Assembly (NCBI GenBank): GCA_036320915.1
Contig: JAXBDG010000011.1
Coordinates: 1,138,501 to 1,202,500, forward strand
Source: Linnemannia elongata
Lineage: Eukaryota; Mortierellomycota; Mortierellomycetes; Mortierellales; Mortierellaceae
Direction: 5' to 3'
DNA: 64,000 nt
Below the pieces are notes generated by a model. The model was not told where the DNA came from, did not search any database, and saw only the letters and a list, made by a program, of their open reading frames with translations. The position numbers and the translations under genes are program-made. Positions within the stretch are counted from its first letter, which is position 1. The number at the start of each line of letters is the position of its first letter. Positions 10,395-23,601 of this stretch are shown here, piece after piece.

Positions 10395-13300
10395 ATGCAG
10401 GGCCTGGAGGTCATCAGTTCTCTTCACAGTTTACCAGGGTCCAGCACCTCGCACTACAAACCACACGGAAACAATACTATAAACGGTACACCCCCCAATC
10501 TGGAGCTGGAGTTGACCCAGTCCGCCCCTGTGTCCTCAAAAACAGGTGATGGCGGCGACAACAACACGTCCAACCAACCCAACGGTGGCGCGGGAAAGGA
10601 CGTGGACACTGGATCCCCTTCTACCGAGGCTGTTAAAGGAATCAAAAGAGTGCGGGAGACACCACAGTGGCCCTCAGAGTCCGCCATCCTTGTTGCAGGT
10701 GAGTCATGCAAAGCATCAGACATGTCCTGTCGTTTTATCGACACACAGAACTGCCCAAGGAACTAAAACGCCACATCATTCTTCTCGATCCATATGCAGT
10801 GCGAGTCAGACCTTTCAATGCTTCTGAGCAGATGCGACTTCCTCAAGCGTCGACTAGCAAGTTCAACTTCTCGGCAGATGCATCCCTGGCGGGTCTTGGA
10901 GCAGGTCATGGTCGAGGCGATGGTTCAGACAGTTCGGCTCACACTAGTTCGAAGGGACAGGCAGGGATCAGGAAAGTTGTCGATGTTCTGGACGACAGCG
11001 TGTTAGTCTTTGACCCACCAGACGCAGAAAGTATTTCCAAGTACAAGAGGGCGCTACTCCCCGTCCAGGCCTATAGACGGTTCAAAGATATGCGATATGC
11101 GTTTGATCGCGTGTTTCACGAGGATGCTCAGCAGGAGGAAGTAAGTAATTCACGGTGTAGACGATGTTCAATATGGTCATCGATATTATGGTGACGACTT
11201 TTACTAATATTTTCAATTGTCTGTGGTATGATTAGGTCTTTGAGAACACGACCCGACACTTGATCGACGGCGTTTTGAACGGATACAACGGAACTCTCTT
11301 CGCGTATGGTGCTACAGGATGCGGCAAGACGCACACAATCAGCGGCACACTCGACAAACCAGGCATCATTTTTCTCACTATGCAGGAGCTTTACGATCGG
11401 ATCAAGGAAGTGGAGGACGAGAAAACCATCGAAGTTTCATTGTCGTACCTGGAGGTTTACAACGAGACTATCCGTGACCTGCTCACCAAGCCTGGTTCAG
11501 AGACTTCTAAGCCTGCTTCCTTGCATCTTCGGGAGGACTCTGCCAAGAAGATCTCTATCGCCGGCCTCTCAGAACATCATCCAAAAGGAGTAATTAGTCT
11601 ATTCAAACGACCTTGTTTTACCTAAGAAAAGAGTTGCATTCTACTTGTTTGTATTTGACAATATTTTAACTCTTTTTTTTTTTTCTTGGATTTTCCTTAC
11701 TTTTAGATGGATGAGCTCATGGATTTGGTTTTGATGGGAAACGAAAACAGGACAATGTCGCCAACAGAGGCCAATGCGACGTCGTCGCGTTCTCATGCTG
11801 TTCTGCAGATCAACATTTGCCAACGGCTCAAGACTGCCAACGTGTCTGAGGACTTTACTATTGCGACACTTTCCTTGATCGACTTGGCTGGAAGTGAACG
11901 AGCATCGGCTACCAAAAACCGGGGAACACGTTTGGCTGAAGGTACAATATCCAGCTGAAAGCATCCGCGGATGAAGTTACGTACATCACATTTCGAAAAT
12001 GAAGAAAGTGCTAACCGTAACGATGTGATTATTGTATAATAGGAGCGAATATCAACAAGTCTCTTCTCGCACTTGGGAACTGCATCAATGCACTTTGCGA
12101 TAACAAGCCCAAGGCCCATATACCATATCGCGACAGCAAGCTCACCCGGTTGCTCAAGTTTTCGTTGGGAGGCAATTGCAAGACTGTCATGATCGCTTGC
12201 GTGAGTCCCTCCAGCCAACACTACGAAGAAACACACAACACTCTCAAGTACGCCAATCGTGCGAAAAACATCAAGACCAAGGTCACAAAGAATACGCTGA
12301 ATGTCGACCGACATGTTTCCGAGTACGTCCAGGCCATCTACGAGTTACGACAGGAGGTGGCAGAGCTCAAGGGCAAGCTTCAGAATCAAGCTAGAGGCGA
12401 GGAGATTGAGAAGGCGCAACAGCAGCAGGACGCTTTATCGAAGGAGGTTGAGGAGACAGTGAGGAAGATGCGTGCGACTTTCCAGACTGCCCGGTCTCAA
12501 GAGCAGAGCTATGCACAACTACAGTCTCGTCACTTTATCATCTCGGCGCGGCTTTCTGGACTCCAGCGGTGGCGAGAAGGATTTCACCACGCTTCACAGG
12601 CCGCACGACAGCAATATGAGCAGTTGGAGAAGGACATCAAAGCGCAGGGCGGTCAAGGCGGCACGATGGATGATGAAGCGGTGATTGCGCGGGCGAGGAA
12701 GTTGAACGATTCGATGAACGCATCCTCCTCTTACATCAACATGGTTGACAACCTGATCCAGGATCTGAACGACCAAACCATGATGCTGACTCGACAAATG
12801 CAGGAACAGGAGGACTCTCTCAAACTCTATGCAGTCTCGATCCAGTCCCTTGAGAAGCGAGGAGGACTCTCGTCGGCCAGCTTCCCATACCATCGACTGT
12901 ATGAATTGGAGAAGAAATGCCAGGCATTGGAGTCACATAACAAGATTCTTACAACAAAGCTGGAGCTGTCAGATATGTCGCTGAGCGAGCAATTTTTGGC
13001 CACGGAGGACTTTATGGAGCTGAGCGCCAAGTCTCTTGTTGGATTGAGGTCGGAGATTGAGGCGGTTGAACAGGCTGGGCTGGCGACAAGGACCCTGAAT
13101 GATATCTACATGTCGTCGATCACGAGCTTCACGGATATGACCAAGCGGATCGGGACGTCTCTTTCACAGAATCAAGGTTTCTCTGGCTCAGAGGCCAATG
13201 ATTCTGGGTCCAGTAGCACGATCGGCCTTGGCGATTCTAGACTGATGTCGATCCTGCCTGAGGTTCCAAGCACACCTGTCAAGCGGCACTCGCAGAGCAA

Positions 13301-15098
13301 CGTCCTGCCCAACCTATCCATGGATACCGTCGACACTAATCTCGCTCTAGGATCCAGCAGTCTCTATGGAAGTCAGTCTCCTAGCAGGATGTTCCAGGAA
13401 CGGAATCAGTGGGGCAGTCCACAAAACCCTTTCCAGAGCCCACCTCCGGCCCCTAGCAGGCGCCCTAGTACTCCTCGCAGAAAGTCCAACCCTATGCCAG
13501 GAGTCATATTTTCGCCCAAGAGACGTCCGCGCGGAGGACTGCGACAACATCGAGATTTCCCTACACCAACAAAACGCAATGTCAACTTTTTGCTCGACGT
13601 TGTTGCTGAGGATGAGGAGAGGTATTCAACTGGTTGGCGCGATCCGGCACAGCCTATTATTAGGCCTACTCCTTTCCCTTCTTTGAGCAATCTCCAGGAC
13701 GATTCTCCCACCAGTACCCCACCACCAGCGTCGAGCTCTTCGTCATCATCTCTTGGTAGGGTTGGTTTGGGTGGTGGAGCCAAGCGCCTTGTGGTTAGCA
13801 GCAATGGAACCAACGGGGCCTCCAGTGGTCAGGGAGGAGGAGGAGGAGCAAGGAGAATGGTTGTCACCAGCAGCACCGTGCCCTCCGGTATCAAGTCGGC
13901 CAAGGGAGAGATGTCAAAAGGCCCGCAAAGACTGAATCCGTTTGTTACAGGAAATCACAATGGCTCGCCACCCAGTAACTTTTCAAGTCCAACCAAACGA
14001 CTCCGACAATTGGATGGGGACAGTACTGGGCAAGCTGGAAAGAAACAGCGTAGCTCACCTGTCCTATCGCAACAGCCGGCGGTTGTTGTCCATGGAGCCT
14101 CGTCCGCCACAGCTGCCCGAATCGCTCGACGCCAGAGTATGATGCCGGAGAATCGGAACCCGTTCAAGGTTGCGTCAACAGCAGTGGCAACATTGTTCCA
14201 CGGCAAGAGTAGTGACTCTGTGATGACGTCCCCTCCCAACGGCAGTAGCTCGGCAAATACCAATCGACATGCATCCAAGATCCACGGTGTCTCGACTGAT
14301 GCCGAGTCATCAGGGCCTTCTTCTGCTCAAGGATCAAGCCGTATTCCCATACCATCTCCGCCACCACCAGTGAACGGCGCGAAAAAACCTCTTCGGTTGG
14401 ACAAGAGTGACCCGCTAAAGTCGACTCCCAAACAACTTTCGGCCGCCCTCGTCTCGGCAACATCCACGACATCCACTGCCTCCACGAGTTCGGCCACAAC
14501 GAAGCGTAGACTCAGTATGGGTTCCATTGGGCAAGGAAGCGGTAGCCTGCATGCGGACGAAGGCAACAAGACCAACGGAGGCACCGCGGCTCACAGTTCA
14601 GTGGGAAGTGGCATTGGTGGAGGACCCATTCGAGATGCAAGCACACGACGGAGGATCCGTGCTCAGGTCACACTCACACCGCCACTCGATATCCCAACAT
14701 TCCAGCAACTTGGCAGTAATGGAGGAGCAGGAGGAAGAGGTGCTAGCAGTCTCGGCCACCAATTCGCCCCTGGCGAACTAGGCGCCCCCGTGATGCCCGA
14801 CAGCCAAGGAATGCGACCAGAGCCGACGCGAAGCAAGCGGCGTGTGAGCATGATGGCAGCCCTACCTCGGACGACCTCTGTCGATGTTGAAACGGCAATA
14901 GGAGATGACTCTGCCTCGTCGTCTATCCCGATCCCTGTGACAGGATCCAATCGACGAAGGTCACTGGGACCAATACGACCCTTGAGCAGCAACAATAGCA
15001 ACAACAGCGGTAACAGCAGCGGCACCTTGCAGGACCTCGAACCATCATCTTCCCTTTCTACCACGGCCACGGCAGCGTTTCCCTTATCGTCTTTGTAA
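10395..15098 (+). CDS. Kinesin-8 motor (Kip3/KIF18-like), about 1,429 aa
   Basis: Plus-end-directed motor that shortens microtubules and is used in spindle and nuclear positioning. Exons 10395-10698, 10800-11140, 11236-11589, 11707-11941 and 12043-15098 total 1,430 codons. The motor begins VAVRVRPFN, has P-loop [10 protein letters not shown] (exon 3), switch I within [10 protein letters not shown] and switch [11 protein letters not shown]. The [20 protein letters not shown] signature and the [12 protein letters not shown] neck region are typical of kinesin-8. About 300 residues of coiled coil follow, then a disordered Ser/Pro/Gly tail of about 650 residues with Arg-Arg-Xaa-Ser and Ser-Pro sites. 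That tail is much longer than the yeast Kip3 tail. The ATG at 10395 was chosen because upstream in-frame sequence is low complexity. A poly(A)-like AATAAAA follows the stop. Confidence 0.9.
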
Positions 15099-15273
15099 AA
15101 TAGATTTTCCTTTCATTTCATTTCTTTTCCTTTCGTTGTAATAAAATAATAAAAGAGTTTCGCTAAAAAAAATAATATGCGATTTATTACAGTTCTTGGT
15201 GAATTACAAATGAATAATGAATAATGGTAGCAATGATGTAGAAAAAATGTATGGGGTTATGAATAAATGCAAT
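15099..15273. terminator. Shared 3' region of kinesin-8 and SET9
   Basis: Only 175 bp separate the kinesin stop from the SET9 stop on the opposite strand. The kinesin side shows two AATAAAA-type signals at about 15139-15155; the SET9 side has AT-rich DNA (15180-15260). Transcripts from the two genes probably overlap at their 3' ends. Confidence 0.6.
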
Positions 15274-18200
15274 TTAGTTTGCGACCATCTGCTTCTCCTC
15301 GACCCACGCGTCGTACCTAAAAAGACGAGAAAGTCAAAAATCCATGGTTAATTAATTTCATCTATTTCGACGGATCCTTTTAACGCGCATTAAATCGACT
15401 TCAACAGCAGCAAAAAAAAATTACTTTTGTGCATATCCTTCATAGTGGACCTTGTACTCGTACACTTCTGGCAGCGTCTCGTGGTCCCGCCTGGCCTTGA
15501 CCTCGCACTCAAACATAATATTGTTCTCTCCGGGCGCCATGACAGAGTCGCCCACCTGGAACTTGGGCCTCGACGTGTTGGGCAACTTGCCCCCCTTGTT
15601 TCTGTCTCGGAGTCGACTCTCAGCAATGTTGTCCAGCGTGATGAGGCGGCTCACCAAGTTCCTAGACACCGTATTGGCTTTGTCACGTTTGTTCCTGCGA
15701 GTCATCGCAGTGGTTGCGGCACCTGTAGACGATGATTTAGCACCCATTGTCACCAAAGGAACAGGTTTGCCAGCAGGTGCTCCACTCAGACGCGTCGATT
15801 GCCTCTTAGAGAGTTTTTCCACCAGCGAGACAGCCTTCTCCTCAGAATGTCCTGAATTGTCCCCTTCTTCCTCCGCCTCCTCCGGCGCCGTCTCATATTC
15901 CGCCTCTACCTCTTCCTTCGTTGGTGTTTCGTCATTCTTTGACGATACCTTGCCTTTCTTCGAAAGAGCCTTAGCCTTCTTCGATGAATCCTGGACCCTC
16001 TCCGACGCTGTGTCATTCCTCTTCGTCAATGCCTTGGCCGTCTTCGATGGTGCCTTGACTGTCTCCGATGGCGTCTCGACATCTTCCGGTGCTGCCTCAT
16101 CCCTCTTCAACAATGCCTTGGCCTTCTTCGATGGTGCCTTGACTTCCTTCGTAGTTACCTCAACTTTCTCCGATGGTATCTTGGTCAGCTTCGATGGTAC
16201 CTTGACCTTCTCCGATAGCAACTTGTCCGTTTCTAATGGGGTCTCATCCTTCTCTGATGGCGTCGCATTCTGAGCAGGCGAAGCCTCGTCCTCCTTGAGC
16301 GACGTCCAAACACGACGACGCTTCACCGTCGTTGCGCCAACAGCAGTCTCAGAAGCAGTTTCCACCCCATCTTCCGTCCCCTGGGCTGCAGATCTGGTTA
16401 CTATCGACTCATCCTCAACTGCCAACTCCATATCTGCAGCGTCCTGAATGGAGCGCTTGCGAGTAGACATCGCCACGGGCCGCTGGACAGGTATATCGTC
16501 TGGTACCTCCGCCGTCCTCTTCCTCGATCGCTTCTTAGGCACCACGCTCGACAAGAACGACTCCGTAGGCGCCCCCGAGTCTTCCATCACGGTTAATTGG
16601 TCCTGTGACGCCACCGTACTTTCAACCTTGTCCGAATCCTCCTTGCCTACAAGAGTGAACTTGACCATCACTATCCCAGGGTCTTTCCTTGAAGACGTCA
16701 CCTTTCCAGTTATAACCCTGCTCTCTTCAATTCCAACATCGAGGGGTGGTGATAGGTCATCACCCTGCAAAGACGCGGGCACGGTCCGCTTATCCTCTTG
16801 TGTATCGACCGCCCCCACAGGATCGTCACTGCGGCCCTCCACTTCGGCAGCCGCAAGAGAATCATCGCTCGTCTGCTTGTCCTGCACAGTCTCCAAGGCC
16901 GATGGCTCTGCCTCAGAGGTCACCCCTGGTCCTGCAACTGTCTCACTCTCGCCCGGCTGAGCAATGTCTGTCAAGATGGAATCGTCACCGGTCGCCTTGT
17001 TCCTTGAATCGGTCGATGTTGTGGACTTGGATTCGGGGATAATCTGGGTCGCTTCCTCATCAACAGTCAGCCTCCTGCGCTTACGAGGCTTGATCTTGAT
17101 CTCATCCACCTTTCCATCAACGACGCGCGGCTTGCTGGCTTGTTTGCTTCTATTTTCTTTGAGAACACCAGAGTGCTTTTCGAGATCGGGAACGGGAGAC
17201 TGACCGCTCTTGTTCCGAGACCGGACGGATCGGACACTCGAATCGATGTCAAACCCAATGATTCCGCCTTTGATACTCCACAGCCTGAGAGACTGGAGCT
17301 CCTTGTTGTCGGTGACATCGACGGCTGAAAAGCTTGAGGGTGGCTCGGGTGACTCTGTCGCGGGGCAGGACGATGATGATGACGATGATGCCGAAGGTGA
17401 GGCTCTCGAGTCATTCGCCTCCAGCAAAGGTGGTATAGAAGCGGTTCTTGGAGACTTACTCAACTCTTTCGTCGTCATAGCGACTTGGAAGTTAGACATC
17501 GTGAATCCCGCAGAGCTATTGACCCGAGAAGGCTCATCCTGGACCGGAGCTTTGCGTCCCTTGTGGCCTCCCTTCTTCCGCTGTCGTCGAGTAGACTTGA
17601 CCTCTTGAGGATCCTCGGCTGGCCCTGCTCGCTCCTCGACCCATTCCTTGACGATCTTGTTTTTGTCGGTAAAGGCTCGCCTCTCTTGAACAAGAGTTAG
17701 TCCCTTGTCCACGTCTCCACCTGCACCTGTCGAGGAACTCTGACGCTTGACTGAACTCATAGTCACCTTCGTCTTGGACGATGATGTTCTACGTGGCTTT
17801 CCAGGCTGTGCCTTCCGGAGTCGGCTCTGACCTTGGCTGCCTTCCGAGATGGCGGTATCATGTTCCGAGTTGCTCGCGGCGGTCTTAAATTCCGGTGGTG
17901 GTAATGATGATGTCGTTGATGTCCTCGGTGGGCCTGCGTTGGACGGCGTGGAGGTAGCTCGACCCTTTTTGGTACCTCTCTTCCTGGACGCGAGTTTTGG
18001 TGTGTCGGCAGAGCCCGAGCTTACCACGGCGCTGGCTCTGTCCTGATGCTGCACAGTGTGGTCCCATAGAACCATCGGAGGAGCCTGTCGAAGTGCAGCT
18101 GCAGACGCTGCGATAAAGTCGGGACTCTTTGACAGCAAAAGGCTCAGCCCCTCGACGGCTTCACGAGCGGCGGGCGTTAATAGTTCGAGGGCCTCATGGT

Positions 18201-21200
18201 CGGCAGGCGTCAAGTTTTCGATGTCGATAAACTGTGTCTCATCATCCTGGGTGCCCTTGTAGCTGGGCACCTGATCATCATAGTAGCCCACCACATCGAT
18301 ATCTTGATCACCTTCACCCAAACAAGAAGACGTGGAGGATGGCATCAAGGAAGACAGTTCACTCGCTCCAAAAGTGTCAGATGTTGAACGACTATCGATA
18401 GTGTCGATTCCTCCGCCCTCTGCCTCCGCCCTCTCGCACTCGTCCCAATCTGCGACATCCCTGTCAGTCCTCCCCATCCTCCTAGCCTTTCTCAAAGTTG
18501 CAGTCGGTTCAGGACTTCCTCCACGGGTAAGAGATACATCCGTTTCGGTGGAGTCTGTCGAGGCCGGTGTGCTCACTCCTATGACGTCGTCAGAATCAAG
18601 GAGAAACGCGTCGCCATCCTGAAGCTTTCCATGAAAAACCGTTCTAGCCGGGTGATTTGTGATTTCGATACAATTGTAGCGACCCTCAATAACCCTGTTC
18701 TCCGTCAGGCTGTACTCGCAACCAGACATGTCCCATGTTGAGGATAATGGAACTTTGCTGTCGTTGGTCGTGAGAAGGTATGGCAAGGAAGCGAAGCGAG
18801 AGGAAGACTTTGCAACAACGAGTTGGTGGGCCACAGGCTCGAGTGAGATGGAGCGTGGTAATGTCATCGTAGGTAAGGAGACAGGCGGGTCTGAAAGACC
18901 TACATCCACAGTCTGCTTGTCCTGTCGTCGTCGCCGCGCCTTGGGTATTGCCGTCGCCGCCGCCGTTGCCTCCACTGCCAACTTGCTCGAGGCGAATTGA
19001 TCCAAGGGGTCCACATTGCCCACTCTAGACCTAGGTCCAGTCGACCTCCCCTTGGATGCTACGATGGATGAACCGACTGGGACTGGCGCGGCGCTCGCAA
19101 GTGTGAAGACTGTTCCGTCGGCCGCCTTGAAAGAATCAAGTCCCATATTGGCTGCTTCAAGAAGCTGAGCGTGCTCCGAAAGCTGGAGATCTATCTGGAG
19201 CTGCCTCTTGGACGGACCTCGACGTTTCTTGGACTTGAGGTTGCTGACGTCGCTGGGTTCCAGAGGCTCCTCCAAAGGCTTTGATGTTGGTACGTCCCTG
19301 CTGCAGCTCGCCGGTCTCGGTTCGATAGGGCGATGGGTGTCGTCACGTTGGCTGGACGACTTCGGCTTCCGTGAGCGTTTGGCTTTTGTGGCGGGTGGCG
19401 ACTGTTGCTGGACTTGGAGGGGTTGAATTTCCATGCTAGTGTCGTTCATGAACGAGAGGGCGAATCGCTTCACCATAATAATCGAGGTCGCCAGGTAATC
19501 GTCCATGGGTCCTTTGATCTGCTGCATCTCACACCGAAGCTGCTCCTCCTTATGTAGGTATTCCTGATCCAGTCGCTGCTCATGCTCTTGGATGGCGAAA
19601 GGATCGATGGAGCTGTTGCTCCGCATGTGTTGTAGATGTTGAATGGATTGTTGATACTGGCATCGGAGCTGGTGAAGCTGCATCATGTTGCGCATCTCCA
19701 GAGTCTTGCGAGGGAAATCCAAGATGGCCTTGTCAATGTCGGATAAGTTCATCTGGCCCACAAAAGACATGTTCTTCCAGGGGAGACGTGGTGGAATGGT
19801 ACCCTCATTCAAGAACGCGAGCGCCCGCTTCACGCATGGGAGCTTGAAGAAAAGAGGCCCCCTTTCGGCATAGCTTGTGTAGGGCTCCTTCTGCGGGTGG
19901 AAGAGCTTCAGGCCTGAAATGTTGCAGACGGCATAGGCATATTCCTCCAGAAATCGAACGACAATGAGGTCCGGGTCTGAACCACACTGCGGCATGGACT
20001 CGTCCATTTGGTGCCGTGGCACAGTCACCGCAACCCACCAAATAGTATTCGGGTTGTCGTCCATGGGATCAACAAAGACGAGATAGGGCGCGCAATGGAA
20101 CGGATGAACAAGCATCGTGGGCGGGTTCGCATGATCGTAGGAGTGATCGTGCTGGACAGGATAGTAATAACCTTGCTGGTAAGGTCCGGGGAGGTTGTTG
20201 GTCATTCCCTGATACGTCGCTTGCGGATGCTCCATCTGCGGGTAGACCATCTCGTCATTCACACTGATCATGCCGGCATGCGCCATTGAAGGCATGGCAC
20301 TCTCATAGTGAAACGACTGAATAGAAGGATCGACCAAATAAGTGTACCCATTGTTGTTAGACCCTGCTGCATTAGATGCTTTCATCCGACGCTTCTTATG
20401 GAGATCAAGTTTGGTCTTCTCCACTGGCGGCAGTCCCATATCCCTCCGCATCGCAATTTTTTGAATGGCCAACTGTCTCTGCTCTTCCAGGTGGGCTCTA
20501 TAGGCAGCCTTGGCCTGCTCCTGTTTCAACCTGGCCTCCTCCTTGGCTTGGTCCTGCTTCGCCTTGGCCTCTTCCTTGGTTTTTTTTTCTTGCTTCGCCT
20601 TGGCCTCTTCCTTGGCTGCGGTTCGCGAAGCTTCAGCCAACTGCTTCTTCCTAGCCTTATCTCTCTCCTATACAACAGGGAAAATATGAAAGTTAATCAC
20701 CATAGTGAAAGTTGAAAGGAGTTGTCAAAATGAACTTGGAAAATGTGACTAAAAGCACAGACGTAATAAAAAACTTACTTCCTGGGCGGCTCTTTTATAC
20801 CGTTCGGCAATGACATGCCTGCTCCTTGACGGCCAGGCAATGCCATAGATGGCAAAGTGACGATAGCATCGGCGGCAGTCTTCTGAATCGTTGCGCTCGT
20901 GTCCTGGAATGAAGGCCTTGCAGGTCACACAATGCTCTGGATCCGACACGACCGTTGCAGCTTTGGAGCGCTTGGAAACCTTTTTGTGGAATACCTTGCC
21001 CATCTCGTCCCCGACCTCACTCAATTGAACCGACGCTCGACGTGAGTTTCCGTTAGTAGTATCGCTACGGCCATCCTGAGATTCGTAACTCCATGGGGTT
21101 GTTGGGTCTGGTTGGTTGTTGTCTTTTTCGGTCGTCGAAGTACGTGCGCCGTTATGACAGAGAAAATCGAGGGACATGCGAAAGTTCTTAGGCGAGAGCA

Positions 21201-23601
21201 TGACAATGTCTTCGTCAACACCGGCATCGCTTAAGTCTCCGTCGAATTGGTCGCTATAGGCAGGATCATCCTCGTCATGCTCTTCCGCTTCCTTTTCTAT
21301 CATTCGCGGCTGCCCGAGCCCATCCTGCAGATTTGATTCCTGACCACCGCTCGCCGTAGAGAGCTGTAAGGAATCCATCATATCGACTAGAGCTGGATCC
21401 TCTGTTTCGTTTGAGCCGATAGTAGCTTCCACTGTATCCGCTTGGAGACTCTTGTGACCTTCTGGTGCTGATTGAGTCGTTCGAGTCTTCTCACGGCCAT
21501 CGATCATGGGAGGGATATTGATCGAAACGTCAGAGGAGGCCACAGCTGCAGGAGGCGTGTTGTCCAAGAGGGATTTGGCGAGCGTGGGGGTATTGTTGGT
21601 CAATGGATTGTTGTCGGCCAATGAAGATTTGTAGATTAAGGAAGCATTGTCGATCGCGGAAAGCTTGTCACTCAATAGTGAACCATCCTCTGATGACGGA
21701 ATGTCGCGCGAACGCGTGTCTTCAACAAAGGGAGAGTCATCGTCCATTGATAGTTTGTCTACGTTCGGTGATTGGGTCGGCAGGGACAGGTCTAACCTCG
21801 CACTTGTCAGGACTGAGTTCTGGCTGAGCAGAATGTCCAAAGCCAGTGGCTGGTCTAAGGAGGCACTACTAGCAAGCTTGTCCGAGTCAGAAGAGGAAGC
21901 GGAAAATCTGAGTGGAAGGGCTTCTACCCGCGGCTCCATGCCATGAGCCACAGGTAAAGCTATGCTCTGTTGCGGCAACGTGCTGTCCAGCTCACTGAAA
22001 GAGGCCACCGGAACGTCGGATGATGCTGCCGACGCAATTGAGAGCGTCGTAGATGACACTTCGTTGATGTCTCTAGGCATATTTCTATCAGCCAAAGTCT
22101 GATTGGCGACGGTATCGAGATCGACATGCGTGTTTGAAGTGGAAGGTGTGTTGGTGCTAGGGATGGTGTCTGATTCGACTGGTGGAAGAGGTGTTGAAGG
22201 TCGCACTGAATCCTCTTTTGGTTTCCGAGGTCTTTTGATCAAAGTTGGATAATAGTTGACTAAGCAAGAGGCAGATTCAGATATTTGTGTCAATACACTT
22301 GAAAACAGCTCCTGCCAATCCAAAGCTCCGACTACACCAAACGATTTGCTTACTTGACTTGCCACGCCGGTTACGAAGTCTTCTTCCTGAATCTTCCAGC
22401 TCGGGTTCAGGTGTTTCCACATCATCCTGCAACTCTTCTGCTGCAGGGGCTTTACCCTTATATCCACCTTGTCCAAGCCTAGGAGGTAAATAAAAGCAAA
22501 GCAATCTTTAGTATTTTAATACGATTTGGAACGCGTAAATGAAGGCGCAAATATTACCAGCACTCACCTTTCGCATGTTGCGCATAGGCATTCCTGATTG
22601 TCAACACCAAAATAGTTGTCTCCGTAATGCGTTGTGATCTCGTCGTTCACGCTGATGGGTTTTTGGACCTTGAAATAGATGGCACTAGAGCCAGCAGACA
22701 TAAAGCTGCAATTGGGATCGCAGTCGTGCTATCAAAGATGGACGCGTTAATGAAATTTAAAAAAGGTTGCAGGTGTCTGCATGCAGTGAAAATTGAAGCG
22801 CTGAGATCCAAGGCCAAGAACCAAATTAACAAAAGCTTACATTGACGAAGCGCGCTGGCCCTAAGAAGAGGCACGTTCCGCGTCTACTTGTTTTGATGAC
22901 ACTAAAGTCGCTGGTCTTCGTCTCAAGATCCTTCTCCTCCTGTTCGGTCAAGTTGGCGATCGTGCCAGCACAGTAGCGGAGCTCATCCCCGGCCTCGAAA
23001 GACCGGTTAGCTATCACACATGCCTCGGACTTGTTGGTGACGGCTGAATAGCGATCTGTCTGCGAGATCTCAAATCCTGCGGAAGGGAGATATATGCTGA
23101 GATATCTCCGCGCATGCCTATCAGGAAGGGTTATAGTTGTTCAAGGATGACGATGATGGTGTTGGTTATTGTCGCTGAGCAATCGTTGATATCGATGTCG
23201 TTCAGTACAGCGCGTCTTTTGCAAAAGAAACGTACGTGCCGAAATCCTGAATCTCCTTTTCCTTTGTGAACATGTTCTTGATAGGTTCAAGGCTAAGAAA
23301 ATATATATAAGCAGGTACCACAGTGAATAATACGAAGGTTTCCTTGCAACTCAGGCAGGCCGAGAGAACATATAGCACAACATCCCTTGGTTCGTACTTA
23401 CTCGAGCAACTCCTTGACAGCCTCGGGGAGCTTTCGCTCAAAAATGACTTTGCGCTGAATGATGTCGAGGATCTTGCCAGGTGGAATACTAGTCGACCGG
23501 TAGTCCTTGTTCATTTTGTGGGTCTGGAACCAAAGGTGGATTCCGTCGAGCAGGACATCGGACAAGAGATCGTCGAGGGTTGAAAGCGTCTGCAGGTCCA
23601 T
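15274..23601 (-). CDS. SET9: SET9/Suv4-20-type H4K20 methyltransferase fused to PWWP-like and tudor-knot domains
   Basis: Methylates histone H4 Lys20 in chromatin. Minus-strand exons 23402-23601, 23236-23292, 22841-23117, 22568-22728, 22354-22478, 20779-22259, 15425-20667 and 15274-15316 total 2,529 codons. The N-terminal helical module opens LSTLDDLLSDVLLDGIHLWF, as in fungal Set9. The SET core (about residues 95-230) has FLGPARFVNHDCDPN, ITTHYGDNYFG and a CLCATC post-SET cluster, so catalytic motifs look intact. A CxxC...CxxC zinc-type cluster lies near 715-755. Exon 7 starts with a Lys/Glu/Ala coiled coil. At about 960-1070 comes a PWWP-like domain (WWVAVTVP, then VVRFLEEYAYAV). A long disordered stretch with SPSK/AKAL-like repeats precedes a C-terminal MRG-type tudor-knot that is completed only by the last 43-nt exon (KYDAWVEEK). 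Fungal Set9 is usually far shorter. Confidence 0.85.
15930..16270 (-). repeat. Degenerate Lys-rich repeats within SET9
   Basis: Coding repeat on the minus strand. Units of about 10-13 codons built on PSK-KAKAL / PSE-TVKAP / PSEKVEV alternate basic and acidic residues. They encode a lysine-rich, probably disordered linker ahead of the C-terminal tudor-knot. The DNA copies have diverged, with GCCTTGGCCTTCTTCGATGG-like words recurring on the plus strand. Confidence 0.75.

Noticed and set aside
15452..16273. Long plus-strand frames inside the SET9 gene (also at 16448-16960 and elsewhere).
   Set aside because: They are antisense shadows of the GC-rich, repetitive SET9 coding sequence and lack independent motifs.
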